This document shows, one piece after another, positions 1 through 13,619 of a stretch of DNA of 64,000 nucleotides (the stretch's first letter is position 1; each line of letters begins with the position of its first letter). The notes beneath the pieces are model-generated. The model saw nothing but the letters and a program-made list of their open reading frames with translations, was not told the DNA's origin and made no database searches. Origin of the DNA: Nymphaea colorata (taxonomy: Eukaryota; Streptophyta; Magnoliopsida; Nymphaeales; Nymphaeaceae); the NCBI RefSeq assembly GCF_008831285.2, contig NC_045146.1, positions 20,723,289-20,787,288 of the forward strand. The letters run 5' to 3'. The translations under genes and the position numbers were made by a program.

Positions 1-1852
1 AGGCAACCTGCTATACATTCAGTTGAAAATGAGTGCTGGACCGGAAGTTGATGTTAAGACAAGATGAAGAGTCCAATTGGAAAGATGGAATCTTATTACC
101 AATGAGTTAATAGTGTTGATGAACATTAAAGATTGTTTATCAAGTTAAATCAGTAAAATAGATCAATTTCACGTGTCGATGGAAGAGGAGCGTGGAGTCT
201 TTCTTCTATTTATTACTGCAAAGAGTAATATATCAAAGCAGTGAGACTTTTTTTTAAGGTTTAATTAGGGGAGACCGCCTTCAGTCTAAAACCCCAAGGC
301 CATACTGTTATACTTCTCATGTTATAGCTTGTTATACTTCTTAGGTTATAGCTTGTTTTGGGGTTTTTAGTTGATCTATGGTACATTCTTTAACTCACAT
401 ATGGCACTTGCCGCTGTTTGCGGCCTGGGCATCGAGCTGGCTCGGCCCAGGCCTGATGTCCGAAACCCAAGACTTTATGACTTGCGTTGAAAAGCGCACA
501 GCCCAAATATATCTTTTCAAACCTGACGATTTTCCTAACATGATTGAAATAATTATGACATTTTTTTGCAACATTTCCTATTTTTCCCGTTATTTTCTCG
601 ATTCTCAATGACTATGATGTCTCAGCTATAAATAAAAGAAAAAAAAAATACAAAGAAGGTGAAATCCACTGTGTTTAAACGGTGGATTCCATACAGCATG
701 GATTTCAGATACCCTCGGATCTCAAACATGCACTAAAGGAGCTCCGTTTCAGTTCTGCCAATTAAGTTTGCTTTCACATAATCCAAATTACGGTCCAAGG
801 CATCTGTAAATTAAAGTACACCAAATCAATATAAATTTTTTCTGTTTTTCCACTGATTTCAGCCATGAACTGTCAGCCAGCCCATTTTTCGCTTAAAAAT
901 CAGATGTTTTGAGTAGGCATATCAAGTTGGCAACACATGGCACAAGGTAAAAACGAAAAAAGCAACTTGGTGTCGCTAGAAGACTCACTGATCTATGTGG
1001 ATCAAATTTAGTCATAATACAAAGTGTAATTAGAATAAGACAAAAGATTTAGTACTAGCAGAAGCTAGAATCACAACAATGTCCCATGAACAGAGCAGCC
1101 CAGACAGTTTTGACGAGAAGACTTCCCATGAAAATATACTTCAACATGAACAATCCTTCCAATCTTCACTTCAAACAGAAAAAGAACACATAATCCTCCC
1201 AAGGAAATCAATGCAGCAGACCTCAACGATGCAAAACACCAAAAACCCGTATCACATCAGTATTCTTCCTATTCTTTGGAGCAGCAGCTGACCCAAAAAA
1301 CACATCAGGTCCAAAATTTCATGCATAAACATTTCAAAGGGCATGCACATAGTGTAACCAGCAGACAGCAACATTTGCTTCTGGACGAATTGATTAGCAT
1401 TGAATTCTTTGAACATTACATGTGGCTATACATTTCCCTCCCCAACTAGTCCCAATACGGCTTCCACTCTAACAGCCTATGGGGATGGCAAATGAATGAA
1501 CCAATCTTGGCTTTACATGAAGATGAATGTTCACACAGGTCTGCATAAAACTGTCGAGGAAGCCTCATCTAGACGTTTCAGAAATGACATAAATTAGTCA
1601 TTGAAAAGATAAAAGCTGAAAAGCCTTTCAACATCGGTAACAGTACATTTCAAAGTTTAATGAGAGATAAACGCCAAATCCTCGAAGTTCCAACCAAACT
1701 CTACATGCTAGCAAGACAAGTTCACCCCCAGGAAATCACTCACTAACAAAGAAAATCCATTATATGGAGAGAACTCAGATACAGCTAGACCAGTTGGAAT
1801 ACTTAGATTACGTAAAGTATAACATTTTGTGCCACCTATAAGTTATCTGCTT
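1..1852. other. Intergenic flank downstream of the CID gene, no gene seen
   Basis: I see no convincing coding region. Short open frames near 378-611 and 1079-1291 lack recognisable domains. The segment near 420-460 is a GC-rich island inside AT-rich sequence, which suggests a repeat fragment, but I cannot name a family. The right-hand part should include the 3' untranslated region of the minus-strand CID gene, whose stop codon is at 1853-1855. I found no clear polyadenylation signal. Confidence 0.5.
306..353. repeat. Two-copy 24-bp tandem repeat
   Basis: Two adjacent 24-bp units (306-329 and 330-353) differ at only about three positions. The unit starts TGTTATACTTCT and ends GTTATAGCT. No function is apparent. 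Confidence 0.8.
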
Positions 1853-4114
1853 TCAGTGCATGGGAGGGCGTGGAGAACGAGGCCTCACCGGTGTTTTAGA
1901 TGGGCTCACCCTGCACATAGTATTGGATATTAGAAAATATAAACAGGGACACACGCGGACACACACACACGTGGAAACACCCACACACAACTGGACCTTG
2001 TTAATACCTTATAGGCAAGGAACCCAAAATGGCACCGCTACAGTTTAGTGCATTGATAGCACTTTCGGCCTGAGGAAATTACATAAGCTGTCAGTCTTCA
2101 AGAAACATAAAGCAATAAAAAATTCAACAACACTGGAAACAGCAGTTTTAGGAGTAATGTTTTAGCCAGAAGACATTACTGGCTCTTGGGGTCTGATGAA
2201 CAAGACTCACCAAATAGTGTTAGCAGGTCCCATTAATGATAGTTGAAGTTTCCAAATTATTGATGTCTGTTAATGGCATAAGCATGGCAGAAGAAATAAA
2301 CCAAGCTCTAGTGAATCTATTTCCTCAAGGTGTAATTGCATAGTTACTACTGCTGGATGCATAACCTTCCGGAGAGTATAGATTCCGGAAGTTAGATGTT
2401 CTTGGAGGATTGACTATAACATTTGGTGACAATCAGAATCATAAGCACATTTCAGAAGAGATACTGATTACCTAGTCATGGAAACTAACCAGAAACAAAA
2501 TTCTTGAGCAATATCTCCATCCAAAATTTTTATGTTTCCAACTTTTGCAAAAAGTAGTTTTCTGAGTATGTTAGACAGATGTGAAACAAAAAGTAAAATC
2601 ATTGACAATGACATTGTACACGTGGCAGTGCCTGATCATGATAATGTTGTAATATGATGACAAGTTGACTTTTCCTTTAAATGCAAATAGAAGTGGTGGA
2701 TGCACATGAGGAGCGAATGAAATACTTGGGTAATCTCAGACACTTGTGGAGAGACATGCCTGCATGGTAGGATCTAGTTACCTGATGCAGCAGCCGATCA
2801 TGGATCCAATTACGCATTTTTTAATTTATTTTATTTGATTTTATGTGGACCCAGATCCATTAAGATCCAAGTTGTTGACCATGTGCTTGGAGGCCCTACT
2901 TAACGGTCGTGTTTTTTTTGCTTTGATCGTCCCTTGATTGATTAATAAAGAATTAACCCTAATTTCTGTTCATTTACTTTGTTCTTTGCTTCCTCTCTTC
3001 GTTCTTTGCTTTCGTTGTGTTCTTTTGCAGGGTTTAGAGCGTGAAACTCTAAACACTGCATCATTACCTGTGCCCCTATAGAACAGACGAGAAACAGGTA
3101 GACTTTCATTATATGTTACTTCAAGAACAGCACAGAAAATATTGATCCAGGGAATATTGGAATATGGTAAACAATCTTTCAGGACCACCTAAACAGAATG
3201 GAATGCAACAGTATTGCTCTGTTCGACATGGCATCCGCAAAAATGGATTTAACTTCTATCAAAAAGATAAAGGTGAATAGGCTCCACTTGGGAGAAAGCA
3301 AACACATTGAGGAGGATGATATGCCAGAAAGGGAAACTGAATTCATCAACTTAATCCAAAGTCCTAGCATTGGAACAGATTAGGGGCTCCAAACTGGTGT
3401 CTCAGAGTGTGTACCTTTAAGTCTTTAACTATCTTACCTAGTCAATAATGTGTTATTAGCTTTATCTATTTTGCTGACCACTTGTGCTTATTTTCTTTAA
3501 TTTCTCTTTTTCTACAGTTTCGGTTATGTACTACATCACATTTCAATTTCACCTTAGCTTTTGCATTTGATGTTTATATTGTGGGGGTTCAGGGTTACTC
3601 TTCAAGAGATTACATTGGAGACAACACCCATGTTTGATTGCTCTAGGAAAAGGTTTATGTGCATATGTTGGGACCTGGAGTTGTATCCACATGACCCCAT
3701 TATTCAAGTCAAATTTTCATAATTGAGGTGCATGTCACATGCCATTCTCATATCCATGTTCACATGACAATAATCAATGCTTTTTAGAACTCACACATTG
3801 TAACAATTCAAAATTAGGCATAAGTAGAGCAACACTCACTAATTAATTTTGGGCAGACAGAGGCCCCCATATTATATTGCCTCTCTAGGGTAATCTAAAG
3901 GTACCAAACAGCACAAAGGACAGGAAGATGAGACGATAGAAAAGATACAGCAGAAGGAGAAGCCGACTGGGGGAAAGGAGAAAGGGAGAATAGAAAAGTG
4001 AATCTTTTGAAAGCATATTCTGTATTTTTATGTATATTTTGGCATTTTTGTTTAGTAATCTATATTTTACAAATCTAGACAACACAAACATGTGTTTGTT
4101 TGCTTAAAAGCCTA

Positions 4115-4182
<68 letters not shown>

Positions 4183-6833
4183 AAAATGGTTTGCACCCAC
4201 ATCCACTCACACCCATGTGATATAGCTTGGAGCCATGGAGGCCATGAAGTTGCAAAAAACCTATAAGCTGTTTAACTGTTTACTTGCCGCCGACAAGTCC
4301 AAGCAGCTTCACTTGCCACATTAAACAAGAAACATCAGGAAGTATCTGGTTTTCATCAAGATACTGCACAGACTGGTGCATAAATAATGTGTCTTCAGAT
4401 GTAGACAGTTTGTATAGTCATTTCAGCATGAAGTAGAAATAGAATCATTATTAAAAGAGGAAAACAAAATAGCAAAAACGCACTGCTTCCCAATAACATG
4501 AATTACAGTCACTATTATCAGTAACTGCAATTTCTTTAATAAAGAATAATATGTTGCATCTTGGAGTTTTGAGTTAGTTTTCCAGGAGAACTCATTCACA
4601 AAACAATACCAGATAATTAACAATCAAAAGCATAACGACTAGCACACATGTTAGATGAACATCAGCATTAGGAGCTTATCGCCAGCATGAGTTGAAGCCC
4701 AAAAAGATGCACAGCAGTGAACAATTAACACGTACCAGCACAAACTCAACGAAAGCAATTCGTGTTGAATGATGGTAATCTCCCAACAACCTCAGCCGGT
4801 AAACCTAACCACGTTACCAATTCTTATTGTCCTTCCAGATCATAAAACCAAAGTAGAGCAAATGCTTAAGATGCTGTTGGAACCACAAAGACTAACCTCT
4901 CCACATAGTGACTCAAAAAATAGCTTAACATCTGCTTGGGAGACCTAAAACAGTAAAAACAGGAATAAGAAAGAGTTCATATTCCCTACTATAACAGTAT
5001 TAATAAGCTCAATCCTACCTTTTTATCAATATTAGTGCAATAAATAGTTCTTGTACACATTTCACGTTCATCTTCAGTCTGGAGAAAAGTACATCATCAG
5101 TTAGAACACGAAACAGACAATGGGAACCAATATGATCCTTGCAGAAGAGGTCCTTTTACCCGCGGCAAAAAGGATGGGTTAACAGGAGCAATTGCAGTTT
5201 TTGAGGGAAGCACTCTCACTGGGTAGTATCCAAGCACAGTACCAGCCAGGCCTAACGCAGCCTTTGCACCGTCTAAAATGCCACAGACCATAACGGGCAA
5301 GAGAATGAAAAAATAAGTATAGAAAAATTGCAGCCACGATGATAAGAAAAAACGCAGATTGCGCCTCGGTATTTACCTTCATCGAAAAATTCTATAAAAG
5401 CAAAGCGAAGAACCGAGTTTGGGTCACCACATACACGGCAGTCAACAACCTTCATTCAGAAGAACAAGCAACTTTCAGAAAAGAAATACCAATATACGTA
5501 TGTTGGAAAAACAAGGTAGCTTTAAGACTCACGTGTCCACAGTGACTAAAGAGAGCTGCAAGCTGCTCCTCCGTCACCTAGATAAACATCAAAAAGACGA
5601 TCCTCAGCGTCGATGTACTCGAGAAAAAATTGCCAAATTGGCTATTTTAATACCCAAATATGGCCAATAAAGCAACGGAAAACATAGAAGACTAACAAAG
5701 GATATGTAAAATCAGCGAACCCTTGAACTCGGTGGTGGATGTATTCCCATAACATCCCGCGCCAATATTAACACAACAATGATTTATGTTTTCATGTGGT
5801 TGCAGAAACGACAAATAAAGGGTAAACGCCGCATATATACCAACAGAACAATGGCAGAAAGAGCACACAATCAGTTCACAAAGACATGAACAAACTAGAA
5901 AACACGGAACGTGTAGATGGTAAATGTTTCTGCTAATTTCAGTGAAGTTAGAACTCAAATACCAATCATAGAAAGCAAACTTTTCAAGAGAACCAATCAA
6001 GTCATTTGAGACAGACCTGGTGGTCGATATCAGAAACATACACGGTTCTCCGAATAATCTCCTCCCTCTGAGCCATACTCGTCCTACTGTTCATCCGTCT
6101 CTTCCCTTGATTATAGTTGTTCTTCTTCTAATCGAATTTGAAGGAAGTATCAGCCATAAATTTTGCAAAAACCCTCTCTTTTGTCTCGACAAGCAAAAAA
6201 AAAAAAAAAAAAAAAAAAATCCAGTTCTGTCCCCACCTTTCTATGGTTTCCGTTTCCACTATTATTGCTCTGCAGCACAAATTTGTTGGTAAAAGGAACA
6301 CCCGATCCAGGAACAAACTCCTCTGCCATGGGGTTGAGCTTCGATAGAAGATCCACCAGGTCCCTCATGTCCCGTTTAAACCCGTCGCCAGCCTCAACCG
6401 TACCATTCTCGTGTAACTCCACCCCATTAGATCGATGCTGGTGGTCGTCCACGAGAGCCTCATGCTGCGACCCCTGCAAACCGTTGTCCGTCACCAAGTC
6501 CTGCTTGGCGACCGAGGGCTTCTGATTGCCTAGCGCAGCCTGCGGCAGAGATGCCGGCGGCGTTGCCCTCTGCTGCAATTGCTGCACCTTCAACCTGAGG
6601 TCCGCATTGTGCAGCTGACCGTGCGCTTGATGCAGAGGCACACCACCAGGGCGGCCTAAATTAGGGAAATGCTTAGCCTTCACCTCCTCGTGATCAGTCA
6701 TGGATGGTGACGACGACTCCGCCTCGGCCGTCTCGAACCCGTTCGCCTGGACGTCTTCCCCGAAATTCCGGCCAGAAGGCGATGATCCGGAGTTCATCCC
6801 CAGACCGACGCCCGCATTCTCCACCACGGCCAT
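1853..6833 (-). CDS. CID11/CID12-like: PABP-interacting protein with PAM2 motif and two RRMs (CID11/CID12 type)
   Basis: Predicted RNA-binding protein that binds the MLLE domain of poly(A)-binding protein and probably acts in mRNA translation or turnover. Exons read 6833-6237, 6127-6017, 5577-5533, 5449-5377, 5272-5160, 5078-5019, 4944-4897, 4804-4736, 2069-2008 and 1910-1853. All junctions are GT-AG and in frame, giving 411 aa. The start is the ATG at 6833 (MAVVENAG); an in-frame TTG codon upstream is not used as the start. A PAM2 motif (LNPMAEEFVP) lies at residues 166-175. A basic stretch (GKRRMNSR) follows, then RRM1 from about 226 (RTVYVSDID; RNP1 RFAFIEF) and RRM2 from about 323 (RTIYCTNID; RNP1 RIAFVEF). 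The C-terminus is VSPSKTPVRPRSPRPPMH, typical of the family. Intron 1 is only 109 bp and has a long poly(T) run on the sense strand. Intron 8 is 2.7 kb and hosts a solo LTR and a (TA)n repeat. CID11 versus CID12 cannot be separated here. Confidence 0.95.
2783..3063. mobile_element. Solo LTR (281 bp) with perfect 5-bp target duplication, in CID intron 8
   Basis: The segment begins TGATGCAG and ends CTGCATCA, an exact 8-bp terminal inverted repeat. It is flanked on both sides by TTACC (2778-2782 and 3064-3068). No internal retrotransposon region is present, so this is a solo LTR left by LTR-LTR recombination. Its termini match those of the complete element at 44403-46547 (TGATGCAA and TTGCATCA), which suggests related families. 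Orientation cannot be fixed from sequence alone. Confidence 0.85.
4107..4232 (+). repeat. (TA)n microsatellite embedded in a dispersed repeat
   Basis: A run of about 65 bp of pure TA (4116-4180) is preceded by TTGCTTAAAA and followed by a TTTGCACCCA box and then ATGTGATATAG. The same arrangement surrounds a CA/TA microsatellite near 23107-23245. The repeat-bearing unit therefore looks dispersed rather than a purely local expansion. Confidence 0.6.
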
Positions 6834-9662
6834 GGCCTCCAAGGGATCGATCGCTTCCTTTTATTCCACTTCTTCCCAAGCTTCTCTGGGCTCCAACTCC
6901 ACCTCGTCAATCAACACATTCTCTCTCTTTTTTCTTTTCCCTCTTTTTGCGGGTGGAGGCTGGAAATGCAGTGGTGCAACGAGGAAAAGAGAGAAAATAA
7001 GAAGACGGAACTCAACCTCTGAGAGACCGTGAACAAGACGGGAGCGGATTAGTCCGTCTTGGCTATTGCAAATGCCATTGATCGTCTTCCTGTGAACTGA
7101 CCTCCCGAAGGTTCAAACTGGCGAGAGAGAGGGGAATTAGAAGAAAGCTCTCTCTCTCTCTCTCTCTATGAACCGTGGCATACCATCTAAATGCCGATGT
7201 AGCTGTAGCGCATATATGATATATGTCATCCCATCGCATCTTTTTATTTTTATTTTTCTATATCAATTCATTATATATATATATATGTATATGACATTTA
7301 CGTGAATTGAATGCATTTAACTTTCGTAACCGAATTGTAATCTACCAACAATTGTATTCGCACGAAATCCAAGGAAACTAACAGATTCATCTTCTGTTAA
7401 CAGGACTCGTTATAACTTGCCAATGCCAAAAGACTAGGATAGATCATTACGCCTTCTGTTAGTGTTGTTAAGAGGCGTCTTGTATAATTAATAGCAAAAA
7501 CTTCAAGATTTTTAGGCACCAAATTTTAATTTTCGAGCTCACTTTTGGACTAGGAGGAAAAAAAGATGTTCACGGGTTTGAAAGATATACGGATATTGAC
7601 CATCAGCAATACGAACTTGGACTTCGTCATCATCATCATTCTCCTCTTCTTCTTCCATATGCAAGTTGGGTTGAACTTAAAAAAAATATTGAGTTATTTT
7701 TTTTCTCTTTGGTCTAATGGAACCTTTTGTTGGCAGACTTTGAAGTCCCCTTATAAAATGAAAGCTCAAAACCAAAAGGTTTTCTTGAATCCAAATGCTC
7801 TTGTTGTCCAAACCGAACGGCATTAAGAAATTTGTCGCCTGACAATAGTTTATCCCCTAAACGGTCGTTTTGCTACCTTTTTGTACGCATGATTTTAGAC
7901 CAAAGCTTGATTGAAATTAAGTATTTGTTTGCAACCGGACCCAACTCAAGTTTCCAGTCCAGCCCCTCTTATGCATCCTACTCTCTACTACCAGAAACGC
8001 ACATTAAAAATTAAAACTCACAAATCTATTGGCCACGCCTCTCATTATATATATATATATGCAACGCACACATGTTTAATAATAAAATATAATCTTAACC
8101 GAGTCGTTCTCTGACTTCCGAACCTCTGTCCTTACTTTCGCGTCACCGTCACCACCACCATCATCATAGTTATAATGAGACATCACATGAACTACCACCA
8201 TACATCATGACTACCAGCGTACATCACATGAGCCACCATCATACATAACATCCGTGATGCATACGTGGCGGATCGGCGGATCCTTTTTTTTTTTTTTTTT
8301 TTTGCCTTTCCATACTTCGGTTCTCCGCATGTGAAGAAGGCCATCGGGCATGTGACACTTGTCGATATCCTGTAAGCTGCCCACCTGTGGCTTCTCCGTC
8401 GTCGATGCCTGTCCCCATCATCATCATCATGCTTCCATCCACGAACATGCCATCAATCATGGATGCGAATCTATGTTAATTTTATTTTCAAAGGTTGCAT
8501 AAATGCAAGTTATTCCATCATTATGTTATGAGACTTACTTAACCATTGCAGTGAAGATGAAAGGTAGCATTCATATGTAATGTAAACTCTGGCTTTTAGA
8601 GAGAGAAAGAAAGGTATGGTGTTGGGTATTGATGGGCACTTGAAAACTTGCTAGCGCAGGAGATTGAAGAAACCTTCAATGCCAATGGGAACTTTTGAAT
8701 GTGATCTGTGTGATAACGTTTGGTAGAATATTCAAAAAATGGGCATGAAATGAATCGTTTTTTAATGTACTCCATGAACTCGTTTTTTTTTTTTCTAACA
8801 AAATTGCTAAGCAAAAAAAAAGTTAGGAACTGAATCAAATATTATTTTAGAAGGTCCGTTAAGATTGCAAAAGGCGCAATTTCATGAACAACAAGTGGAG
8901 AAGGGAATTACGGAACGACAAAAATTTAATGCCTATTTGACCCAACAAACAGGCGAATTCAACTGTTCTTATCAGTCTGTTGACCACGGCCCTGGTTTTG
9001 ATCTGAACACCTGCCATTACTTTTCCCGTTGCAATTGGCAATGTACAAGTTCCACACGCACGAATAATTCTTCCATCAACGCGAACAATTGTCTATGGCC
9101 GTCTAGTGTACACCAACCTCTTCTCCAAATCGTCAATTCGATAGATGAATTTGAGAGTTATTCATCTTTTCAAAAAATTGAAAAACAAGATACACACGTA
9201 ACACTTTATAGTTATCAGTTAAATTAATTTGACAAATCATGATTAATGTATATGTATCTCATATTTACTCCGGCCGTTTAAGTTGTTTCCAATAATAATT
9301 GTCAAACTTGCGTAGATATAATGGTCTAAGTCGTGAAGCGTGTACGCGGTCAGAAAATAAAACGTCTGATGTACGCATGCGTCGCGATTTGAATGTCAAA
9401 CACAGGTGAGGGAGTCGGTTTGACGTGGTAAAACGAATGCTATGTGTCGCCGAGGCGCGGTTCATTTTTCAAATGGAGTCTGGTGGCTACTCTGAAAGGA
9501 GCTCATGGCTGCTCTGGTGGAGGAAGAAAGCCGATGGCGTTTGGTGCTAAAATGGCCGGCGGAAGGGAACAGCAATACAAACTACTTTCAGTTCAGAATG
9601 CGGTGACGGAGAGAAGGGCCAAGAAATCACGTCACCATGTTTCAGTAATAGTTTTATTATGA
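6834..9662. other. Intergenic region upstream of the CID gene
   Basis: The first 250 bp should hold the 5' untranslated region and promoter of the minus-strand CID gene, including a CT microsatellite at about 7148-7167. Farther out are short TA runs (about 7273-7286 and 8047-8060), a poly(T) tract (about 8284-8303), and imperfect repeats rich in CATCACATGA and CCACCATCATACAT at about 8138-8250. I see no convincing gene. Confidence 0.5.
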
Positions 9663-10876
9663 GCTTATGGCAGCATTCGATCGCTCTCATTCCCCAAGAA
9701 AGAAGGCGCGGATCGGATTCGCGACTTTCGTCCCATAGCATTGTGCAATTCTCTCTACAAATTCATCTCTAAGTGCCTACCCAACCAATTGAATGAAACC
9801 TGTTCTTCAAAGGATTGTTAGCTCAAAGCAGGGTGATTAGTTCGTTTTCAGGCGTGGGCTCCGCGAAAGGAATCCTCTTTCTCCTTTGTCTCCTTATCCT
9901 GATCATGGAGATGTTTTCTCAACTAGTCAAGTCGAAAGCAGATCTTGGTCTTATTGAGGTCCCAAACATTACAAGGGTTGGTCGCTGTCCTCCGCTTTTG
10001 GCTTTCGCTGATGATGCTCTACCATTTCTTTCAATTAAACAACTGCTGGAGGGAATGGCAAAGTGTACGGGGCTCAGTGTGAAATGCCTCCAAATCTTTC
10101 CTCTAATTTTTTTTGAAACGGACAGCTTGCTGGCCTCCAATTTGGAACACATTTTTGAGCTGCCAAGAGGGGTCTTTGCCAGCGATAGACCAGGGTCTCC
10201 CACTGTTTTGTGGCCAACTTAAAGAGGAGTCGTGCTACTCTCTTACTCAAAAAGTTAGCAAAAAAAGGCTAGGAAAGCGGTATTAATACTTCTTATGCAG
10301 GCAGGTTATGCCTTATGCGGTATGCCGTGCAAAATGCGATTAGTTTTTGGTCCTCTGTCTTTCTTCTTCTTCTTCTTAGTAAAGTTGTGAAGCAGCTTTT
10401 CACAGTTATGGCCCCATTTCTATGGGGAGGAAGCAATCAGGGTGAAGGCAAGCACCTGATTGCTTGGAAGGAGGTGCTGGGCTCGTTATATCACTGAATG
10501 GATTGCCTTAACATAGATGAAACCATCAGGTTTGAATTTTCTCGGTATTTCACTTTTAAGCAAGTTATTGATTGAGACGTTTACCTTGACCCTGTCTTCA
10601 AGGATTTCTTACAAGAGGAGGGGCTGGGGAGATCTTCTGTTGGCTCTTGCAGTGACACAATCCTTTTCAATGGGAGAGAGTGAAGTATGGAGCCATATTC
10701 GCAGGAAATTCAAGGTGGAGAAATGGAGGAAAATGCGTTGCTGGCCTGCTTGCTTCCACTCTGACTCTGTGGTTTGGGGGATTTGGAGGTTAAGGAATGC
10801 ATTGGCTCATGGGGATCCTCATAGACAATCTTTGGAAGGGGTGCTTGGAGATGTGGTTTTCTATTTTGAGGCATGA
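9663..10876 (+). pseudogene. Decayed LINE (L1-type non-LTR retrotransposon) reverse transcriptase remnant
   Basis: Pieces of an L1-type ORF2 lie in order but in different frames. Around 9670-9800 the translation reads PKKEGADRIRDFRPIALC, the conserved start of the RT domain. Around 9890-10030 there is MEMFSQLVKSK and then LAFADD, the catalytic box in FADD form. Around 10410-10480 there is FLWGGSNQGEGKHLIAWKEV. Around 10740-10876 there is a C-terminal region with WGIWRLRNALAHGD. Frameshifts, stops and loss of much of the RT palm separate the blocks, so the copy is dead. The likely 3' tail continues to about 11130 and contains a 9-bp perfect hairpin at 11102-11124. Confidence 0.8.
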
Positions 10877-11130
10877 TCTCTAACCAAAAGCAGTGGCTCA
10901 GATGGCTGAGAGTAAGAGAGCAGCCAGCTTAAGGCAGACGCCCGCTTTGTGCTTCTCTCACTAATTTCAGCAACATTTTTGTGTCGAGTCCGCATCTCAC
11001 CTGTAAATCCTGCTTCAGACGTCCTATCTCTGTCCACCCATAACTAATTTTGGTTCGCTTCTCACTGGTTTTTGTTAGTGAGCCCCACTGTAGCTGTATC
11101 TGTATGTGTGGGACTCACACATACGTAACT
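10877..11130 (+). mobile_element. Probable 3' tail of the LINE, or a SINE-like unit
   Basis: This segment directly follows the LINE ORF remnant. It contains a tRNA-like GTGGCTCAGATGG stretch at about 10903 but no convincing box B. A hairpin with 9-bp arms (GTATGTGTG / CACACATAC) lies at 11102-11124. It may be the LINE 3' untranslated region, or a small element sharing that tail. Confidence 0.35.
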
Positions 11131-11169
11131 TGTAGTTCTATTCTCACATAATTTTACTGTTATTTCGAA

Positions 11170-11395
11170 ACCTCAATATACCTATCAACTACTGAAGTGT
11201 AATTATAAATATTTACAATGTAATATGCCTTTTTATCAGAACAACTATGTCATGAAAAGTACTTGACCTTAATATACTCGTCAACTAGAGTGTAATTATA
11301 GCATTTACGATATAATATTCTTCATTACCAGAACAGCTATGTTATGTTGTACAATATTCCTTATTACCAGAACAGCTATGTTATGAAAAGTAGTT
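11170..11395. repeat. Imperfect tandem repeat, about 105-bp unit plus a partial third copy
   Basis: Blocks containing a GTGTAATTATA box, then a CAGAACA(A/G)CTATGT box and ATGAAAAGTA, recur at about 11192-11265 and 11290-11345. A shorter third block holding only ACCAGAACAGCTATGTTATG lies at about 11367-11390. No coding potential is seen. Confidence 0.65.
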
Positions 11396-13440
11396 GCATT
11401 GCACAAATAGATACTTCTTATTTTAAGAAGGAATGAGAACTTCACCTTGTTTAAGAAGTGTGTCTATATATTTTAGTTTCATGGTTTTGGTGGAAATCAA
11501 AGGACCTGACAAGGTCAGTGGGTAGGTGCATATATAGAAGAATATTCTGATGGGCTAGCTTTTATACTTTTGCAAACTAAGAAGTTGTCTATTGCACTCT
11601 TTTGAGTTTGATGGAAAACATACTTCTCCTTTACATATAACCTTTCCTTTTCTTGAGATTCATCAATGGGTCCCCACTACTTCTTGTGTGATGCGTGAAG
11701 GGAACTTTGGGTGTTTAGTTTAGGAAGGTTGATCTCTCTCGCTCTACAGAAAGGAACTCGACGAAAGCATTGGAGCTTACAAGCACAAATTCATGTTGAT
11801 TATTGAATCTTCATGCTGGCAAATGTTACAATCTTGCGATTAACATTTTTTTTCTCTTACTGGACGATAAGTTGGGTGGTGTTTATTTCACTGAAATCTG
11901 CGGTGATTCATGGATTTAAGGTCAGACCCTTTCCCCAATCCGATTGTAAATCTATGATTTGTAATATGTAGCATGGACTTAAAATCCATACTATTGAGAT
12001 CATCAGTTTGTTTAAACTAACACATTTCAAAACACACCTTTGTATGTAACCTTAAATTTAAGATTCAAAGCTATTATACGCAATTAAAGTGTTTAATAAA
12101 ATGGTGTGTGCGTGAGAGAGAGAGATTAAAATAATCAATATCAACAAGCACATTTGTTCGTGGCCGATAAGTTAATTTTTGACGTTGGCCTTTTTTTTTC
12201 CCCCTTTTGGAGGGCTGAAATTCCTCATGCCATGGGAGTTTAAAGCTGTGTCGGCGCAGAAAAAAGTCATGCCTCCTATACATATATGAAATTAAACAAC
12301 CTACAGATACATTTTCATTTCATCCAAAGGCAGTTTTGGATTTGGCCCTCATAAACAATTAATCAAACTGACTCCGACGTTTTACTTTTCATTCAGTTTT
12401 TTATGCGCTAGCTTACCTACCTCTCCTACAATTCATTTTACTAACTTTGTTAATTGATCATTAATTGTGACGAGGCAATTGGTCAAAAAGGCTTAACTTT
12501 AAGATTGATAAATGCATGCAGTGTCAGCTATTCGAGTGTGAAAATTAATCAATCGGTTTTGATAAAGTAGGTGAAATTAGATCAGCAATATATTGGCTAT
12601 AGCAGGATTCAATATGCGGATCAGCATTCCAATTCCGAATGCAGCATATGCAAGCTAGATATTAGCTTTGCTAATTTAATTCCAATATAGGGAAAGTTCA
12701 TCTTAGTGACTTCTGCATATTAAATTATATAGACGTGATCTAGCGATTGATTTTAAATTTCTAAAATGTGGCAAGTAAACAGGATATTATCGCATTTCAA
12801 AACTTGTATTTCGTGAAAATGTCAAGGACAATATCATTGAAGAACTTATTATATCAAGTAAATGACATGCCTTAGAGTTACATAGATATTGCCTTCTATA
12901 TATAAGCTTTCATTGGAAGCCAATGAACCTTTTCAGTATAAAGTTAAACAATGGCGCCCAAAAAAATACTAAACATATGGAGTAACTCTAAGGTTTGGGA
13001 TCTTACTTTTTAGTAAAAACGACAGAACGGTTGAAAAGTTCAAAAAAGAGAGAAAAAAAACAAGCTTATTTGAATTGGACAGCATTTTGCATTTTTTAAG
13101 TGCAGCTAGCTTTTATGCTTGTCAATCACTTTTTGAATAGATTTCCCATTGTAATGGTAGACCAAATGAAGTATTTACTTGCAACAGAGACAGAGATTTG
13201 GGGGAGTCACATACTAGTTGCCATTAATCCTTATAGAAGTTTATTTTCTTCTTAATGTTATGTATCCGAAATCAGGTCGTTCCAAGGTCTATTTAGTACT
13301 TCTCCAGCTATATGCATAATGTATCTGGTCTTGCGAAAATTCTTGATATATTGATGAGAGTACATTGACAATCAAACGAAGAACTCTCGACAACCTTATA
13401 GGTTTATGCCAATTTTAAATATTTTTGCAACTTCTAAATT

Positions 13441-13569
13441 ACAAAAGCTCTATATCCCCTTCTTTCCTTCTCCTTCATCACCATCATCATTGAAACACAA
13501 ATCAGGTGCTTTATTTAAAAAAAAAAAAAAAAGAAATGTTGAATGTTCGAGGTTTGCAACGATAGTTTG

Positions 13570-13619
<50 letters not shown>

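Noticed and set aside
6163..6525. 120-codon plus-strand frame
   Set aside because: It is antisense to exon 1 of the CID gene, which encodes a clear PAM2 motif.
6833..6842. CID translation start three codons upstream
   Set aside because: The upstream codon at 6842 is TTG, not ATG. The ATG at 6833 gives the family's MAVVEN start.
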